DNA of 64,000 nt from Rubrolithibacter danxiaensis (GCF_047272945.1 NZ_JBKOPS010000004.1:1-64000); one strand, 5' to 3'. Shown: positions 36,158 to 46,219, numbered from the stretch's first letter. Notes: generated by a model from the letters alone, not told the origin. Numbers and translations are program-made.

Positions 36158-39100
36158 ATGGATATAAGAGAAGAACTGGAAAAGCGCATCCTGGTAATTG
36201 ATGGTGCAATGGGTACAATGATACAGCGTTACCAGTTAACCGAACAGGACTTTCGTGGGCAACGTTTTAAAGATCACCCCTGTGACGTAAAAGGGAATAA
36301 TGATCTTCTTAATATCACCAGGCCTGATATCATCAAAGCGATACATGCAGAGTATCTTGCTGCGGGTGCGGATATTATAGAAACTAACACGTTCAGTACA
36401 CAGCGGATCTCTATGGCTGACTACCAGATGGAGGATCTTTCTTATGAAATGAGTTTTGAAGGGGCTCGTATCGCAAAAGAAATTGCGGCAGAGTTTACTG
36501 CAAAAAATCCGGATAAACCGCGTTTCGTTGCAGGTGCGATGGGGCCTACCACCAAAATGGCTTCCATGTCGCCTGATGTAAACGACCCGGGGTTTCGTGC
36601 AGTTACTTTTGATGAGCTCGCAGAAGCTTACTATGAACAGGTACGCGGACTGGTGGATGGCGGCGCCGATGTGCTTCTTTTCGAAACCATTACAGATACA
36701 CTAATTACCAAAGCCGGAATATTTGCAGTTAAGCGATACGAGAAAGAGATCGGAAGAAAGATCGAGATCATGATCTCGGGAACAATTACCGACAACAGCG
36801 GGCGCACCCTTTCCGGCCAAACGGTAGAAGCCTTCCTGAACTCCTTAACGCATGGTAATATCCTGAGCATCGGTCTTAATTGCGCTTTGGGTGCAAAGGA
36901 AATGCGCCCTCATATTGAAGAACTTTCGTTAAAGGCCCCATGTTATATTTCCGCGTATCCAAATGCCGGCTTACCAAACGAATTTGGTGCTTACGATGAA
37001 GTACCGCATGAAACCGCCCACCTGGTAGAAGATTTTATTGCCAACGGGTTTGTAAATATTGTAGGAGGCTGTTGCGGAACTACTCCCGAACATATCAAAT
37101 GTATCGCCGAAAAAGCGGCAAAATATCCTCCAAGAAAAGTGCCTGTTGTTGAACCTTTTCTCCGCCTGAGCGGACTGGAGCCTGTTACCATCACTCCCGA
37201 AAGTATTTTCGTAAATATTGGCGAACGTACCAACATTACCGGATCACCCAAATTTTCTAAACTTATTTTGGGTGGAGATTATGAGGCAGCCCTTGCTGTT
37301 GCCCGCCAGCAGGTTGAAGGCGGAGCACAGGTCATCGATGTAAATATGGATGAGGGAATGCTCGATTCGGAAGCAGCGATGAAGAAGTTTCTTAATCTTA
37401 TTGCTTCAGAGCCGGATATTGCGAAGCTTCCCATCATGGTTGATTCTTCCAAATGGACGGTTATTGAAACCGGCTTAAAATGCCTGCAGGGAAAAGGGAT
37501 TGTAAACTCCATTTCACTAAAAGAAGGCGAAGAGAAGTTTAAAGAGCAGGCCCGAAAAATACTAAGTTACGGAGCGGCGGTGGTAGTAATGGCATTTGAC
37601 GAACAGGGACAGGCCGATAATTACGAACGCCGGACAGAAATCTGCAAACGTTCGTATGATATCCTGGTAAATGAAATAGGCTTTCCTCCCCAGGATATTA
37701 TTTTTGACCCTAATATTCTCACCGTTGCTACAGGCCTTGAAGAGCACAATAATTACGCGGTAGATTTTATAAAAGCTACAAAGTGGATTAAGGAAAACCT
37801 TCCCCTGGCTAAAGTAAGCGGCGGTGTGTCAAACATTTCCTTTTCATTCAGAGGAAATAATGTTGTCCGCGAAGCAATGCACTCTGCATTCCTCTATCAC
37901 GCCATAAAAGCGGGTTTGGATATGGGAATTGTAAACGCGGGTATGCTCGAAGTTTATGAAGAAATTCCTAAAGAACTGCTTGAAAAGGTAGAAGACGTGC
38001 TGTTAAACCGGCGTGATGATGCTACAGAACGCCTGGTAGAGTATGCCGAAACCGTAAAATCAAAAGGTAAAGAAACCGTTAAAGACGAAGAATGGCGCAA
38101 AGGAACTGTAGAAGAACGCTTATCCCATTCCCTCGTAAAAGGAATTATTGATTATCTGGATGCCGACGTAGAAGAAGCCAGGCAGAAATATGATAAGCCA
38201 CTGCAGGTTATTGAAGGCCCATTGATGGACGGGATGAATATCGTAGGCGATTTGTTCGGTGCAGGAAAAATGTTCCTTCCGCAGGTTGTTAAATCGGCCC
38301 GCGTAATGAAAAAAGCGGTAGCTTATCTTCTTCCTTTTATTGAACAGGAAAAACTGGATAACCCGGATGGCCAAACTTCAAGTTCTGCCGGAAAAATTCT
38401 GCTGGCTACAGTGAAAGGAGATGTTCACGACATCGGGAAAAATATTGTAGGCGTTGTTCTGGCCTGTAATAACTTTGAGGTGATCGATATGGGAGTAATG
38501 GTGCCGGCACAGGAAATTATCAAAAAAGCCCGGGAAGAGCAGGTGGATATCATCGGATTGAGCGGCTTGATAACACCATCCCTGGATGAAATGGTTCATT
38601 TTGCGAAAGAAATGGAACGTGAAGGATTTGATATTCCACTGCTTATTGGCGGCGCTACAACCTCACGTATACATGCTGCTGTAAAAGTAGCTCCCAATTA
38701 TTCGGGTCCTGCAATTCATGTGCTGGATGCTTCCAGAAGTGTTACTGTTTGCAGCAGTTTGATGAACGGCGAGCAACGGGATTCTTATATCAAAAACATC
38801 AGGCAGGAATACGATAAAGCCCGTGAGGCACATTTAAATAAGAAATCCGATAAACGATATAAAAGTATCACGGAATCGAGGGAACATAAGTATAAAATTA
38901 ATCTGAACGGTTCTATTGCACCTCGTCCGTCTTTTTTAGGAACTAAAACGTTTGATAATTTCCCGCTGGAAGAATTACTCGATTATATCGACTGGACACC
39001 TTTTTTCCATACCTGGGAGTTAAGGGGCAGCTATCCCCGGATTTTTGATGATGAATACGTTGGCACAGAAGCCCGTAAATTGTTTGACGATGCCCAGATA

Positions 39101-39832
39101 CTTCTTAAAAAAATCGTTGATGAGAAATTGCTCACCGCAAAAGCTGTGATTGGTTTCTGGCCTGCAAATTCTGTAGGAGATGATATCGAGCTATATACAG
39201 ATGAAAGCAGAAAAGAAGTTTTAACTACCATCCATACATTACGTCAGCAAACAGAAAAAATAGCCGGAGAATCCTACTATGCACTTTCTGACTTTATTGC
39301 TCCGAAAGAAACCGGCGTGCCCGACTATTGGGGAGGTTTTGCAGTAACAGCCGGAATCGGCTGCGACGAACTGGTAGCCGAATTTGGAAAAACAATGGAT
39401 GACTATAACAGCATCATGACCAAAGCGCTGGCAGACCGGCTTGCAGAAGCTTTTGCGGAAAAGATGCACGAATTAGTACGAAAAGAGTATTGGGGCTATG
39501 CAAAAGATGAGAACTTCAACAACGAAGACCTGATCAAAGAAAAATATCATGGCATCCGGCCTGCCCCCGGTTATCCGGCCTGCCCGGACCATACCGAGAA
39601 AAGGACTTTGTTTAATTTGTTAAATGCAGAAGAAAATGCAGGCATTCATTTAACAGAAAGTTTTGCAATGCATCCTGCCGCGGCTGTAAGCGGATTTTAC
39701 TTCGCCCACCCTGAATCCCGGTATTTCGGACTTGGAAAGATCACCAAAGATCAGGTTGAAGACTATTCAAAGCGAAAAAACATGACATTAGAAGAAACAG
39801 AAAGATGGCTTGGGCCGAATCTGGCGTATTAG
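36158..39832 (+). CDS. metH: cobalamin-dependent methionine synthase
   Basis: This 1224-aa enzyme makes methionine from homocysteine and methyltetrahydrofolate using B12. All four modules are present: the homocysteine domain with the zinc cysteines (NCALG, GGCCGTTPEH; about 1-330), the pterin-binding domain (VNIGERTNITGSPKF; about 350-620), the cobalamin domain with H757 in GDVHDIGKN (about 650-890), and the AdoMet activation domain with RPAPGYPACPDH (about 920-1220). It is full length, like E. coli MetH. A SAM-I riboswitch lies upstream. The four-helix-bundle gene and metF follow, so folate methyl-group supply and use are clustered. Confidence 0.97.
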   Translation: MDIREELEKRILVIDGAMGTMIQRYQLTEQDFRGQRFKDHPCDVKGNNDLLNITRPDIIKAIHAEYLAAGADIIETNTFSTQRISMADYQMEDLSYEMSFEGARIAKEIAAEFTAKNPDKPRFVAGAMGPTTKMASMSPDVNDPGFRAVTFDELAEAYYEQVRGLVDGGADVLLFETITDTLITKAGIFAVKRYEKEIGRKIEIMISGTITDNSGRTLSGQTVEAFLNSLTHGNILSIGLNCALGAKEMRPHIEELSLKAPCYISAYPNAGLPNEFGAYDEVPHETAHLVEDFIANGFVNIVGGCCGTTPEHIKCIAEKAAKYPPRKVPVVEPFLRLSGLEPVTITPESIFVNIGERTNITGSPKFSKLILGGDYEAALAVARQQVEGGAQVIDVNMDEGMLDSEAAMKKFLNLIASEPDIAKLPIMVDSSKWTVIETGLKCLQGKGIVNSISLKEGEEKFKEQARKILSYGAAVVVMAFDEQGQADNYERRTEICKRSYDILVNEIGFPPQDIIFDPNILTVATGLEEHNNYAVDFIKATKWIKENLPLAKVSGGVSNISFSFRGNNVVREAMHSAFLYHAIKAGLDMGIVNAGMLEVYEEIPKELLEKVEDVLLNRRDDATERLVEYAETVKSKGKETVKDEEWRKGTVEERLSHSLVKGIIDYLDADVEEARQKYDKPLQVIEGPLMDGMNIVGDLFGAGKMFLPQVVKSARVMKKAVAYLLPFIEQEKLDNPDGQTSSSAGKILLATVKGDVHDIGKNIVGVVLACNNFEVIDMGVMVPAQEIIKKAREEQVDIIGLSGLITPSLDEMVHFAKEMEREGFDIPLLIGGATTSRIHAAVKVAPNYSGPAIHVLDASRSVTVCSSLMNGEQRDSYIKNIRQEYDKAREAHLNKKSDKRYKSITESREHKYKINLNGSIAPRPSFLGTKTFDNFPLEELLDYIDWTPFFHTWELRGSYPRIFDDEYVGTEARKLFDDAQILLKKIVDEKLLTAKAVIGFWPANSVGDDIELYTDESRKEVLTTIHTLRQQTEKIAGESYYALSDFIAPKETGVPDYWGGFAVTAGIGCDELVAEFGKTMDDYNSIMTKALADRLAEAFAEKMHELVRKEYWGYAKDENFNNEDLIKEKYHGIRPAPGYPACPDHTEKRTLFNLLNAEENAGIHLTESFAMHPAAAVSGFYFAHPESRYFGLGKITKDQVEDYSKRKNMTLEETERWLGPNLAY

Positions 39833-39842
39833 GAGGGTATAA

Positions 39843-39891
39843 GTTGTGGGTTGTAAGTTGTAGGTTGCAAGTTACATGTTGTAGGTTGTAA
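39843..39891 (+). repeat. GTTGTAR heptamer array (7 units)
   Basis: Seven uninterrupted 7-bp units (GTTGTGG, GTTGTAA, GTTGTAG, GTTGCAA, GTTACAT, GTTGTAG, GTTGTAA) begin 11 bp after the metH stop. They face an inverted array before metF, with the four-helix-bundle gene between. Confidence 0.85.
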
Positions 39892-39953
39892 GGAGGGGGA
39901 AGTTATGGGAGTAAAACACGTTTATAAATAATAAAAGGTTACCAGTTAACGGA

Positions 39954-40322
39954 ATGACCAACGATTATAAAAAGTATACAGATTTGGAAGTATGGAAAGA
40001 AGCACGAATTCTTGTTGCTGTGATTTATGCAATAACTAAATCGTTTCCTAAGGAAGAGCAGTTTGGACTAATAAGTCAAATGCGCAGATGTGCTATATCT
40101 ATTCCTTCTAATATTGCGGAAGGATGTGGCAGAAATCATAAAAAAGATAGTATTCAGTTCTTCTTTATCACAAGAGGTTCAATTTATGAACTGGAAACGC
40201 AACTTTATTTAAGTAACGACTTAAATTTTATAACAACAACCGAACTGACTTCAACTTTGGGGAAATTAGAAATAGTACGAAAACTTTTAAACGGATTTAT
40301 AAGATATTATGAATCCAACTAA
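39954..40322 (+). CDS. four-helix bundle protein (23S rRNA intervening-sequence protein family)
   Basis: A 122-aa all-helical protein with the family pattern LEVWKEARILV, a second helix LISQMRRCAISIPSNIAEGCGR and a later RGSIYELETQL. These proteins were first seen inside 23S rRNA intervening sequences, and orphans are scattered in Bacteroidota genomes; their function is unknown. It sits between metH and metF, flanked by inverted heptamer arrays (39843-39891 and 40341-40368), which suggests insertion as a unit. Confidence 0.88.
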   Translation: MTNDYKKYTDLEVWKEARILVAVIYAITKSFPKEEQFGLISQMRRCAISIPSNIAEGCGRNHKKDSIQFFFITRGSIYELETQLYLSNDLNFITTTELTSTLGKLEIVRKLLNGFIRYYESN

Positions 40323-40340
40323 CAGTAACCGTTCATTAAC

Positions 40341-40368
40341 CCACAACCTACAACCCACAATCCACAAC
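40341..40368 (-). repeat. heptamer array (4 units, inverted)
   Basis: Plus-strand units CCACAAC, CTACAAC, CCACAAT and CCACAAC are the reverse complement of the GTTGTRG unit. The array ends 5 bp before the metF start and mirrors the array at 39843-39891. Confidence 0.8.
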
Positions 40369-40373
40369 TAAAA

Positions 40374-41333
40374 ATGAAAATCACCAACCATATCGCAAAT
40401 GCCAAAGGCAAAACCTTATTTTCTTTTGAATTGCTTCCGCCGATAAAAGGGCGTGGGATTACAGAAATTTACAATGCGATTGATCCGTTAATGGAGTTTA
40501 AGCCACCATTTATTGATGTTACTTATCATCGCGAAGATTTTATTTATAAACAGCATCCAAACGGACTTCTTGAACAGGTTGCGTACCGGAAACGCCCCGG
40601 AACGGTAGCCATTTGTGCCGCCATTATGAACAGGTATAAAGTGGATGCGGTGCCGCACCTCATTTGCGGAGGCTTTACCAAAGAAGAAACAGAAAATGCG
40701 CTGATAGACCTGCAGTTTCTCGGAATAGATAACGTGCTGGTTTTACGCGGCGATGCCCGCAAAGCGGATTCTGCCTTTATCCCTACCGCTGGAGGCCATT
40801 CTTATGCCAGCGAATTGCTGGAGCAGGTGGTGAATATGAATAACGGGAAATACCTGAATGAAGATTTTGATTCCGTTGTATCTAAAACTGATTTTTGCAT
40901 CGGCATTGCAGGCTATCCCGAAAAACATTTTGAAGCGCCTAACCTTGGCCTGGATTTTAAATACCTGAAGAAAAAGGTGGAAATGGGTGCCGACTTTATT
41001 GTTACCCAGATGTTTTACGACAATACGAAATATTGCGAGTTTGTAAAGCTTTGCCGCGAAAATGGTATCAGTGTTCCTATTATTCCCGGGTTAAAGCCTA
41101 TTACTTCCAAAAAACAGCTTATCAATCTTCCTAAAATATTTCACATTGATATTCCCGAAGCATTGAGTGATGCCGTACTGGCATGTAAAAGTGAAAAGGA
41201 AGTAAAAGATGTTGGAATAGAATGGATGATTGAACAGTGCAAAGAACTGGTTAAGTTCGGAGCGCCGGTATTGCATTTTTATACCATGGGCAATCCCGAA
41301 CCTACCAAACGCATTGCAGAGGCGGTGTTTTAG
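40374..41333 (+). CDS. metF: methylenetetrahydrofolate reductase
   Basis: A 319-aa FAD-dependent TIM barrel of the bacterial MetF family. It makes methyl-THF, the methyl donor for MetH. It begins with the family strand FSFELLPPIKGRGI (catalytic Glu), then HLICGGFTKEE, LVLRGDARK, and GADFIVTQMFYDN, in which the QMFYD run is a family signature. It lies 541 bp after metH, separated by the four-helix-bundle gene, so the two pathway enzymes may still share a transcript. A hairpin follows it. Confidence 0.95.
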   Translation: MKITNHIANAKGKTLFSFELLPPIKGRGITEIYNAIDPLMEFKPPFIDVTYHREDFIYKQHPNGLLEQVAYRKRPGTVAICAAIMNRYKVDAVPHLICGGFTKEETENALIDLQFLGIDNVLVLRGDARKADSAFIPTAGGHSYASELLEQVVNMNNGKYLNEDFDSVVSKTDFCIGIAGYPEKHFEAPNLGLDFKYLKKKVEMGADFIVTQMFYDNTKYCEFVKLCRENGISVPIIPGLKPITSKKQLINLPKIFHIDIPEALSDAVLACKSEKEVKDVGIEWMIEQCKELVKFGAPVLHFYTMGNPEPTKRIAEAVF

Positions 41334-41339
41334 AATTTA

Positions 41340-41372
41340 ACCGCTGGTAGGTTTCGAAAACCTGCCAGCGGT
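41340..41372. terminator. bidirectional hairpin between metF and thrC
   Basis: A 15-bp stem with one G-T mismatch (ACCGCTGGTAGGTTT / AAACCTGCCAGCGGT) has a 3-nt loop and lies between convergent genes. It lacks a clear T-run, so it may be a REP-like hairpin acting as a terminator. Confidence 0.6.
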
Positions 41373-41380
41373 ATAGAAAT

Positions 41381-42691
41381 TTAAGTAGCCTGCAACAGGT
41401 AATTTTTAAATCCTGTAAAGTCGGCATCCATTTCTACTGCCTGTTTTTCCTTACCTTCCAGCGTTTTTACCTGCTCAGGTATTTCAACCTTATCCCTGAT
41501 TGCCCCTTCATATACATCCGGGAACTTACAAGGGTGTGCAGTTGATAGGAATACGGCCGCACTTGAATCGCCTTTATTTTCAGAGCGCCATTCTTCAATA
41601 GCCAGCCATGCTATTGCGGTATGAGGGCAAACAACATATTCATACTTTTCAAAGATATCATACACTGCTTTTCGGGTTTGTTCATCGTTAAAGCTATATC
41701 CTTTTACCAGTTTCTTCAGTTCTTTAGTGTCTTCCCTGAACAAATCCATTATTCTCGTCCAGTTGCTCGGATTGCCAACATCCATCGCGTTAGAAAGCGT
41801 AGCAACAGAAGGCTTCGGTTGATAAACTCCTGTTTTCAGGAAAGCGGGAACAGTATCATTTACATTGGTTGCCGCCAAAAATTGTTTAACAGGCAATCCC
41901 ATCTCCCAGGCTAATAACCCAGCACCAATATTGCCAAAGTTGCCGCTGGGAACAGAAAAAATAATATTCTCTTTACCCTGCCGCTTTAACTGGGCATATG
42001 CATTGAAATAATAAAAAGTCTGCGGAATTAACCTGGCAATATTAATTGAATTGGCAGAAGTAAGGCGGAACTTTTCATTCAGCTCTTTATCAACAAATGC
42101 CTGTTTAACTAAAGCCTGGCAATCATCAAAGGTTCCATTAATTTCGATAGCTCGAATATTTTGTCCGTTGGTTGTAAGCTGAAGTTCCTGTATAGGGCTT
42201 ACTTTTCCTTTCGGATACAGGATGGTAACCTGTGTATCCGGAACCCCTAAAAATCCCAATGCTACTGCGCCGCCGGTATCGCCTGAAGTAGCTACCAGCA
42301 CATTTAAAGTTTTCTCTCCTTCTTCAAGGAAATAACTCATTACCCGGCTCATGAAGCGTGCGCCAAAATCTTTAAATGCCAAAGAAGGGCCGTGGAAAAG
42401 CTCTAAAACGTAGGTATCTCCGGTTAATTCAACTACAGGAGCCGGGAAGTTAATGGCATCCAGTATAATTTCTTTCAGGTCTCCGTCGGGAATAGCTCCC
42501 TGTAAGATAGCACTTGATACGATAAATGCAATCTCAGGCAGACTTAACGTATGAAGATTATCAATAACAGCCTTATCAAGCTTTGGGATAACAACAGGCA
42601 TGTATAATCCCTTGTCCTGCGGAAGACTGTTAAAAACGGCATCCTTAAAAGACACTTCACTGAGTCTGTTGTTGGTACTATATAATTTCAT
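41381..42691 (-). CDS. thrC: threonine synthase
   Basis: A 436-aa PLP enzyme converting O-phosphohomoserine to threonine. The start MKLYSTNNRLSEVSFKDAV and HGPSLAFKDFGARFM, with the PLP-binding Lys, are family signatures. ATSGDTGGAVALGF and the NSINIARLIPQ region are also typical. It is the third gene of thrA-thrB-thrC, 1 bp after thrB, with attenuation at the operon head. Confidence 0.96.
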   Translation of the reverse strand: MKLYSTNNRLSEVSFKDAVFNSLPQDKGLYMPVVIPKLDKAVIDNLHTLSLPEIAFIVSSAILQGAIPDGDLKEIILDAINFPAPVVELTGDTYVLELFHGPSLAFKDFGARFMSRVMSYFLEEGEKTLNVLVATSGDTGGAVALGFLGVPDTQVTILYPKGKVSPIQELQLTTNGQNIRAIEINGTFDDCQALVKQAFVDKELNEKFRLTSANSINIARLIPQTFYYFNAYAQLKRQGKENIIFSVPSGNFGNIGAGLLAWEMGLPVKQFLAATNVNDTVPAFLKTGVYQPKPSVATLSNAMDVGNPSNWTRIMDLFREDTKELKKLVKGYSFNDEQTRKAVYDIFEKYEYVVCPHTAIAWLAIEEWRSENKGDSSAAVFLSTAHPCKFPDVYEGAIRDKVEIPEQVKTLEGKEKQAVEMDADFTGFKNYLLQAT

Positions 42692-42692
42692 A

Positions 42693-43628
42693 TTAATCTA
42701 ATATTCGTGGACCGTTGGCATTAACGGCGGAAACGTATGTTTTACTTGCAATGTTTAAGCCAGCTAAATGAGTTTGAATGGTCCGGGTTATTTTGGTGGC
42801 CGTTTCTTCGCTTTTAGCAAACGCAAATACAGAAGGCCCTGATCCTGAAATTCCAAATCCGAGGGCGCCCTCTGAAAGCGCCAGTTCCCGCATCTTATAA
42901 AAATCAGGAATAAGAATGGAACGTGTCGGTTCTACCAGCACATCCTGCATACTTCTGCCAATCAGGTCGAAGTCGCCTAGAAATAAGCCGCTTACCAGGC
43001 CCGCTACATTTCCCCACTGAGTAACTGCATCCTTTAATAATACTTTGCTTCGGATCATCTGCCGGGCATCCCTTGTCGGTACATCCACTTCAGGGAAAAT
43101 AATGGCCGTGAACAGGCTTGCAGGATGGGGAAGGCGTATAATATCGAGGGGCTCGTAACTTCTTATCAGTACAAATCCGCCTAACAACGCCGGGGCAACA
43201 TTATCGGCATGGCCGTAACCGCAGGCAAGTTCTTCGCCTTTCATGGCAAAAGGTACCATCTGTTCCTGTGTAAGCTGATTATCAAGCAAAGAATTAATGG
43301 CAAATAAACCCGCTACGGTGCTGGCAGAGCTTGAGCCAAGGCCGCTGCCGATGGGCATTTTTTTATGAAGCTCAATTTCTACTCCGATATCAGTTCTTTC
43401 AATATGTTCCAGGTAATGGCTAACACTTGCACTAACCGTATTTTTTGCAGCATCCAAAGGTAGACGGCCATCGTCGCCGGTAATTTTAGAAATTGTCACT
43501 CCCGGTGTTTCTTTTCTGCGCATAATCACTTCATCGCCGGGTGCATCTACTGCAAAGCCCAGTACATCGAATCCACAAACTACATTAGCAACAGTAGCAG
43601 GAGCAAAAACTCTTATTGAATCTTTCAT
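42693..43628 (-). CDS. thrB: homoserine kinase
   Basis: A 311-aa GHMP-family kinase phosphorylating homoserine. The ATP-loop motif is PIGSGLGSSSASTVAGL; the N-terminus VFAPATVANVVCGFDVLG and the C-terminal GFGISGSGPSVFAF complete the family signature. It lies 41 bp after thrA and 1 bp before thrC. Confidence 0.96.
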   Translation of the reverse strand: MKDSIRVFAPATVANVVCGFDVLGFAVDAPGDEVIMRRKETPGVTISKITGDDGRLPLDAAKNTVSASVSHYLEHIERTDIGVEIELHKKMPIGSGLGSSSASTVAGLFAINSLLDNQLTQEQMVPFAMKGEELACGYGHADNVAPALLGGFVLIRSYEPLDIIRLPHPASLFTAIIFPEVDVPTRDARQMIRSKVLLKDAVTQWGNVAGLVSGLFLGDFDLIGRSMQDVLVEPTRSILIPDFYKMRELALSEGALGFGISGSGPSVFAFAKSEETATKITRTIQTHLAGLNIASKTYVSAVNANGPRILD

Positions 43629-43669
43629 AGTTAAGCCCGGGAAATGTATATGCCCGGAAAGTTTGTTCT

Positions 43670-46138
43670 TTAAAAATAGTTCGGATAATTGGCACCAACG
43701 TTAACAATATCGGCAAAAACACCGGCAGCGGTAACTTCTGCACCGGCACCCGGCCCTTTCACTACCAGCGGACGTTCTTTATATCGCTCTGTTGTAAAGG
43801 AAATAATATTATCGCTGCCAGAGAGCATATAGAACGGATGCGTTTCGTCTACCATTTGCAGTGAAATAGAAACCTTGCCTTCGCCCAGCATTCCAATGTA
43901 GCGAAGTACTTTACCCTTATCGGCAGCTTCCTTCTTTAAGTTTTCAAAAAAGGCGTTGTTATTTTGCAGTTCCTTATAAAAATCTTCCACTGTTGCCGCA
44001 TCTAAACAGGCTTGTGGCAGCATGCTTTGAATTTCTACATCCGACGGCTCTAACTGGTAGCCGGCATCGCGGGCAAGAATCAGCATTTTTCGCATAAAAT
44101 CCGTGCCGCTTAAATCATCACGTGGATCCGGTTCTGTATAGCCTTTTTCCTGCGCCTCCTTAACCACATCGTGAAAAGTAAGGTCTCCTTTAAAATTATT
44201 GAAGATATAAGATATTGTTCCCGAAAGGATAGCTTCTATTCTGACTACACGGTCTCCGCTTACCATCAGGTCTTTTAACGTCCGGACGATCGGTAACCCT
44301 GCACCCACGTTTGTTTCATAATAAAAGTCCACTCCGTAAAGCTGCGACAGCTCTTTGAAGTTTTTGTATTGCCTGTACGAAGACGAATTACCGATCTTGT
44401 TACAGGTTACCACCGAAATATTCGATTTGAAAACCTCTTCGTAAGCGGATATCGGTTTAATGCTTGCAGTATTATCTACAAAAATGGCATTGGGAAGATT
44501 CATTTCCTTCATTCTGGCCACAAATGTCGATAAATCGGCCGGTTCACCTTCCTGCTCCAACGTTTCACGCCAGCTATCCAGCGCTATTCCGCCTTCTTTA
44601 AATACCATTTTACGGCTGTTACTTATACCAACTACGTTAATTACAACGCCGTTTTGCAGCTGAAGGAATTCACGATGGCCTTGTATCTGGCGGAATAAGG
44701 TTGACCCGATGTTACCTGTTCCCAGGCAGAAAATATTCAGATTTATTTTATGATTGGTATAAAATGCGTCATGAACGGCATTCAATGCTTTTGCCAGGTC
44801 GTTGCGGGATATGATAACCGAAATATTATACTCAGACGAACCCTGCGCAATTGCACGAACGTTGATGCCGTTTCTTCCCAGGGCATGGAACAGTTTGCCT
44901 GAAATGCCCGGCGTTTCTTTCATATTTTCGCCTACTATTGCCAGCACCGATAAGTTGTCTTCTACTTCGGGGCGTTCCAGCTTACGAGCTTCCAGTTCAA
45001 GTTCAAATTCCTGCTCAATTAATTTCAATGCTTTGTCTGCGTCCGCAGGATGAATGGCGAAAGTAATGCTGTGTTCGGAAGACGATTGGGTGATCAGGAT
45101 GACGTTGATCTGCTCACGTGCCAGCAGGGAGAATAAGCGTCCGCTGAACCCGGCTTTACCCACCATTCCGCTTCCTAACAGATTGATCACGCTTATTTCG
45201 TTAATAGAAGATATCCCTTTAATAGCTAAATCAGATTCGCGGCAATCGTGGCGGATCACCGTTCCCTCAAAATCAGGCTCGAACGTATTCCGGATAACAA
45301 TCGGGATTTTCTTCAAAAAGGCGGGAATCATGGTTGGGGGATAGATCACCTTTGCTCCGAAATACGAAAGCTCCATAGCTTCGGTATAGGAAAGCTCTTT
45401 TAACGGAAACGCTTTCTTTACAATCCGCGGATCGGCGGTCATCATCCCGTTTACATCTGTCCAGATCTCAATTTCCTTCGCGTTTAGGGCCGACCCGAAA
45501 ATAGCCGCGGTATAATCGCTTCCGCCACGGCCTAAAGTGCTTATCCGGCCTTCTTCGTTACTGGCAATAAAACCGGTTACAAAAATTAGCTTTCCTTTAT
45601 GTTGCTGATAAAAATCACGGATAAGGAGTTCTGTCAGTTCGTTGTTAACGCGGGCCTGCCCGAAGTTGCTGTCTGTTTTTATCAGTTCAGAGGCATCCGC
45701 AAAAACGGCATCGCCCGGAAAATACTGGTCGGCAATTTTGCTGATCATGAAGGCAGAACAACGTTCGCCGTAACTTAAAACCAGGTCCCGGGTACGTGGC
45801 GTTAGTTCGCCCAGGCTTAAAATTCCTTGCAGTAAATCTTCCAGTTCATTAAAAAATATTTTTAAGCGGGTAAATACAGGGTTCTGCCGCTGAATATCAA
45901 GCAGTGACTTGATCACTTCAAAATGGCGGTTTTCCAACTCGGCCAGGTGATGCGAAAAACGCTGCCCTTTCGAGGCATCTTCAGCCATGGCTGATAACAG
46001 GTTGGTTACTCCGCTCATTGCCGACAACACAACAACCGGATTTTCACCAACTGTTGTTTCACGCTTTAAAATTTCGAGCAAGGTACGGATGCTATCTGCC
46101 GATCCTACAGAAGTTCCTCCGAATTTTAATACTTTCAT
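43670..46138 (-). CDS. thrA: bifunctional aspartokinase I/homoserine dehydrogenase
   Basis: This 822-aa fusion catalyses the first and third steps from aspartate to homoserine. The kinase domain begins MKVLKFGGTSVGSADS (about 1-290). Two ACT-like regulatory domains (about 310-460) have the pattern INVILITQSSSEHSI and INVRAIAQGSSEYNI. The dehydrogenase domain has the NAD loop LGTGNIGST (about 475) and GAGLPIVRTLKDL. It is preceded by a Thr-rich leader peptide and a terminator, and followed by thrB and thrC. Confidence 0.96.
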   Translation of the reverse strand: MKVLKFGGTSVGSADSIRTLLEILKRETTVGENPVVVLSAMSGVTNLLSAMAEDASKGQRFSHHLAELENRHFEVIKSLLDIQRQNPVFTRLKIFFNELEDLLQGILSLGELTPRTRDLVLSYGERCSAFMISKIADQYFPGDAVFADASELIKTDSNFGQARVNNELTELLIRDFYQQHKGKLIFVTGFIASNEEGRISTLGRGGSDYTAAIFGSALNAKEIEIWTDVNGMMTADPRIVKKAFPLKELSYTEAMELSYFGAKVIYPPTMIPAFLKKIPIVIRNTFEPDFEGTVIRHDCRESDLAIKGISSINEISVINLLGSGMVGKAGFSGRLFSLLAREQINVILITQSSSEHSITFAIHPADADKALKLIEQEFELELEARKLERPEVEDNLSVLAIVGENMKETPGISGKLFHALGRNGINVRAIAQGSSEYNISVIISRNDLAKALNAVHDAFYTNHKINLNIFCLGTGNIGSTLFRQIQGHREFLQLQNGVVINVVGISNSRKMVFKEGGIALDSWRETLEQEGEPADLSTFVARMKEMNLPNAIFVDNTASIKPISAYEEVFKSNISVVTCNKIGNSSSYRQYKNFKELSQLYGVDFYYETNVGAGLPIVRTLKDLMVSGDRVVRIEAILSGTISYIFNNFKGDLTFHDVVKEAQEKGYTEPDPRDDLSGTDFMRKMLILARDAGYQLEPSDVEIQSMLPQACLDAATVEDFYKELQNNNAFFENLKKEAADKGKVLRYIGMLGEGKVSISLQMVDETHPFYMLSGSDNIISFTTERYKERPLVVKGPGAGAEVTAAGVFADIVNVGANYPNYF

Positions 46139-46149
46139 GAAGCCTAATT

Positions 46150-46190
46150 TTTAAACAAAAGCGCCTTCCCTTTGTGGAGGAAGGCGCTTT
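46150..46190 (-). terminator. attenuator terminator ahead of thrA
   Basis: On the minus strand a perfect 12-bp stem (AAAGCGCCTTCC / GGAAGGCGCTTT) with a 9-nt loop is followed by TGTTT and an A-rich run. It lies between the leader peptide and thrA, the position expected for an attenuator. A competing antiterminator was not modelled. Confidence 0.8.
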
Positions 46191-46219
46191 ATGGGTGATA
46201 TATCTTTATTTACACCAAA

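Noticed and set aside
39843..39891. CRISPR or phage attachment site
   Set aside because: Units are 7 bp, contiguous and without spacers.
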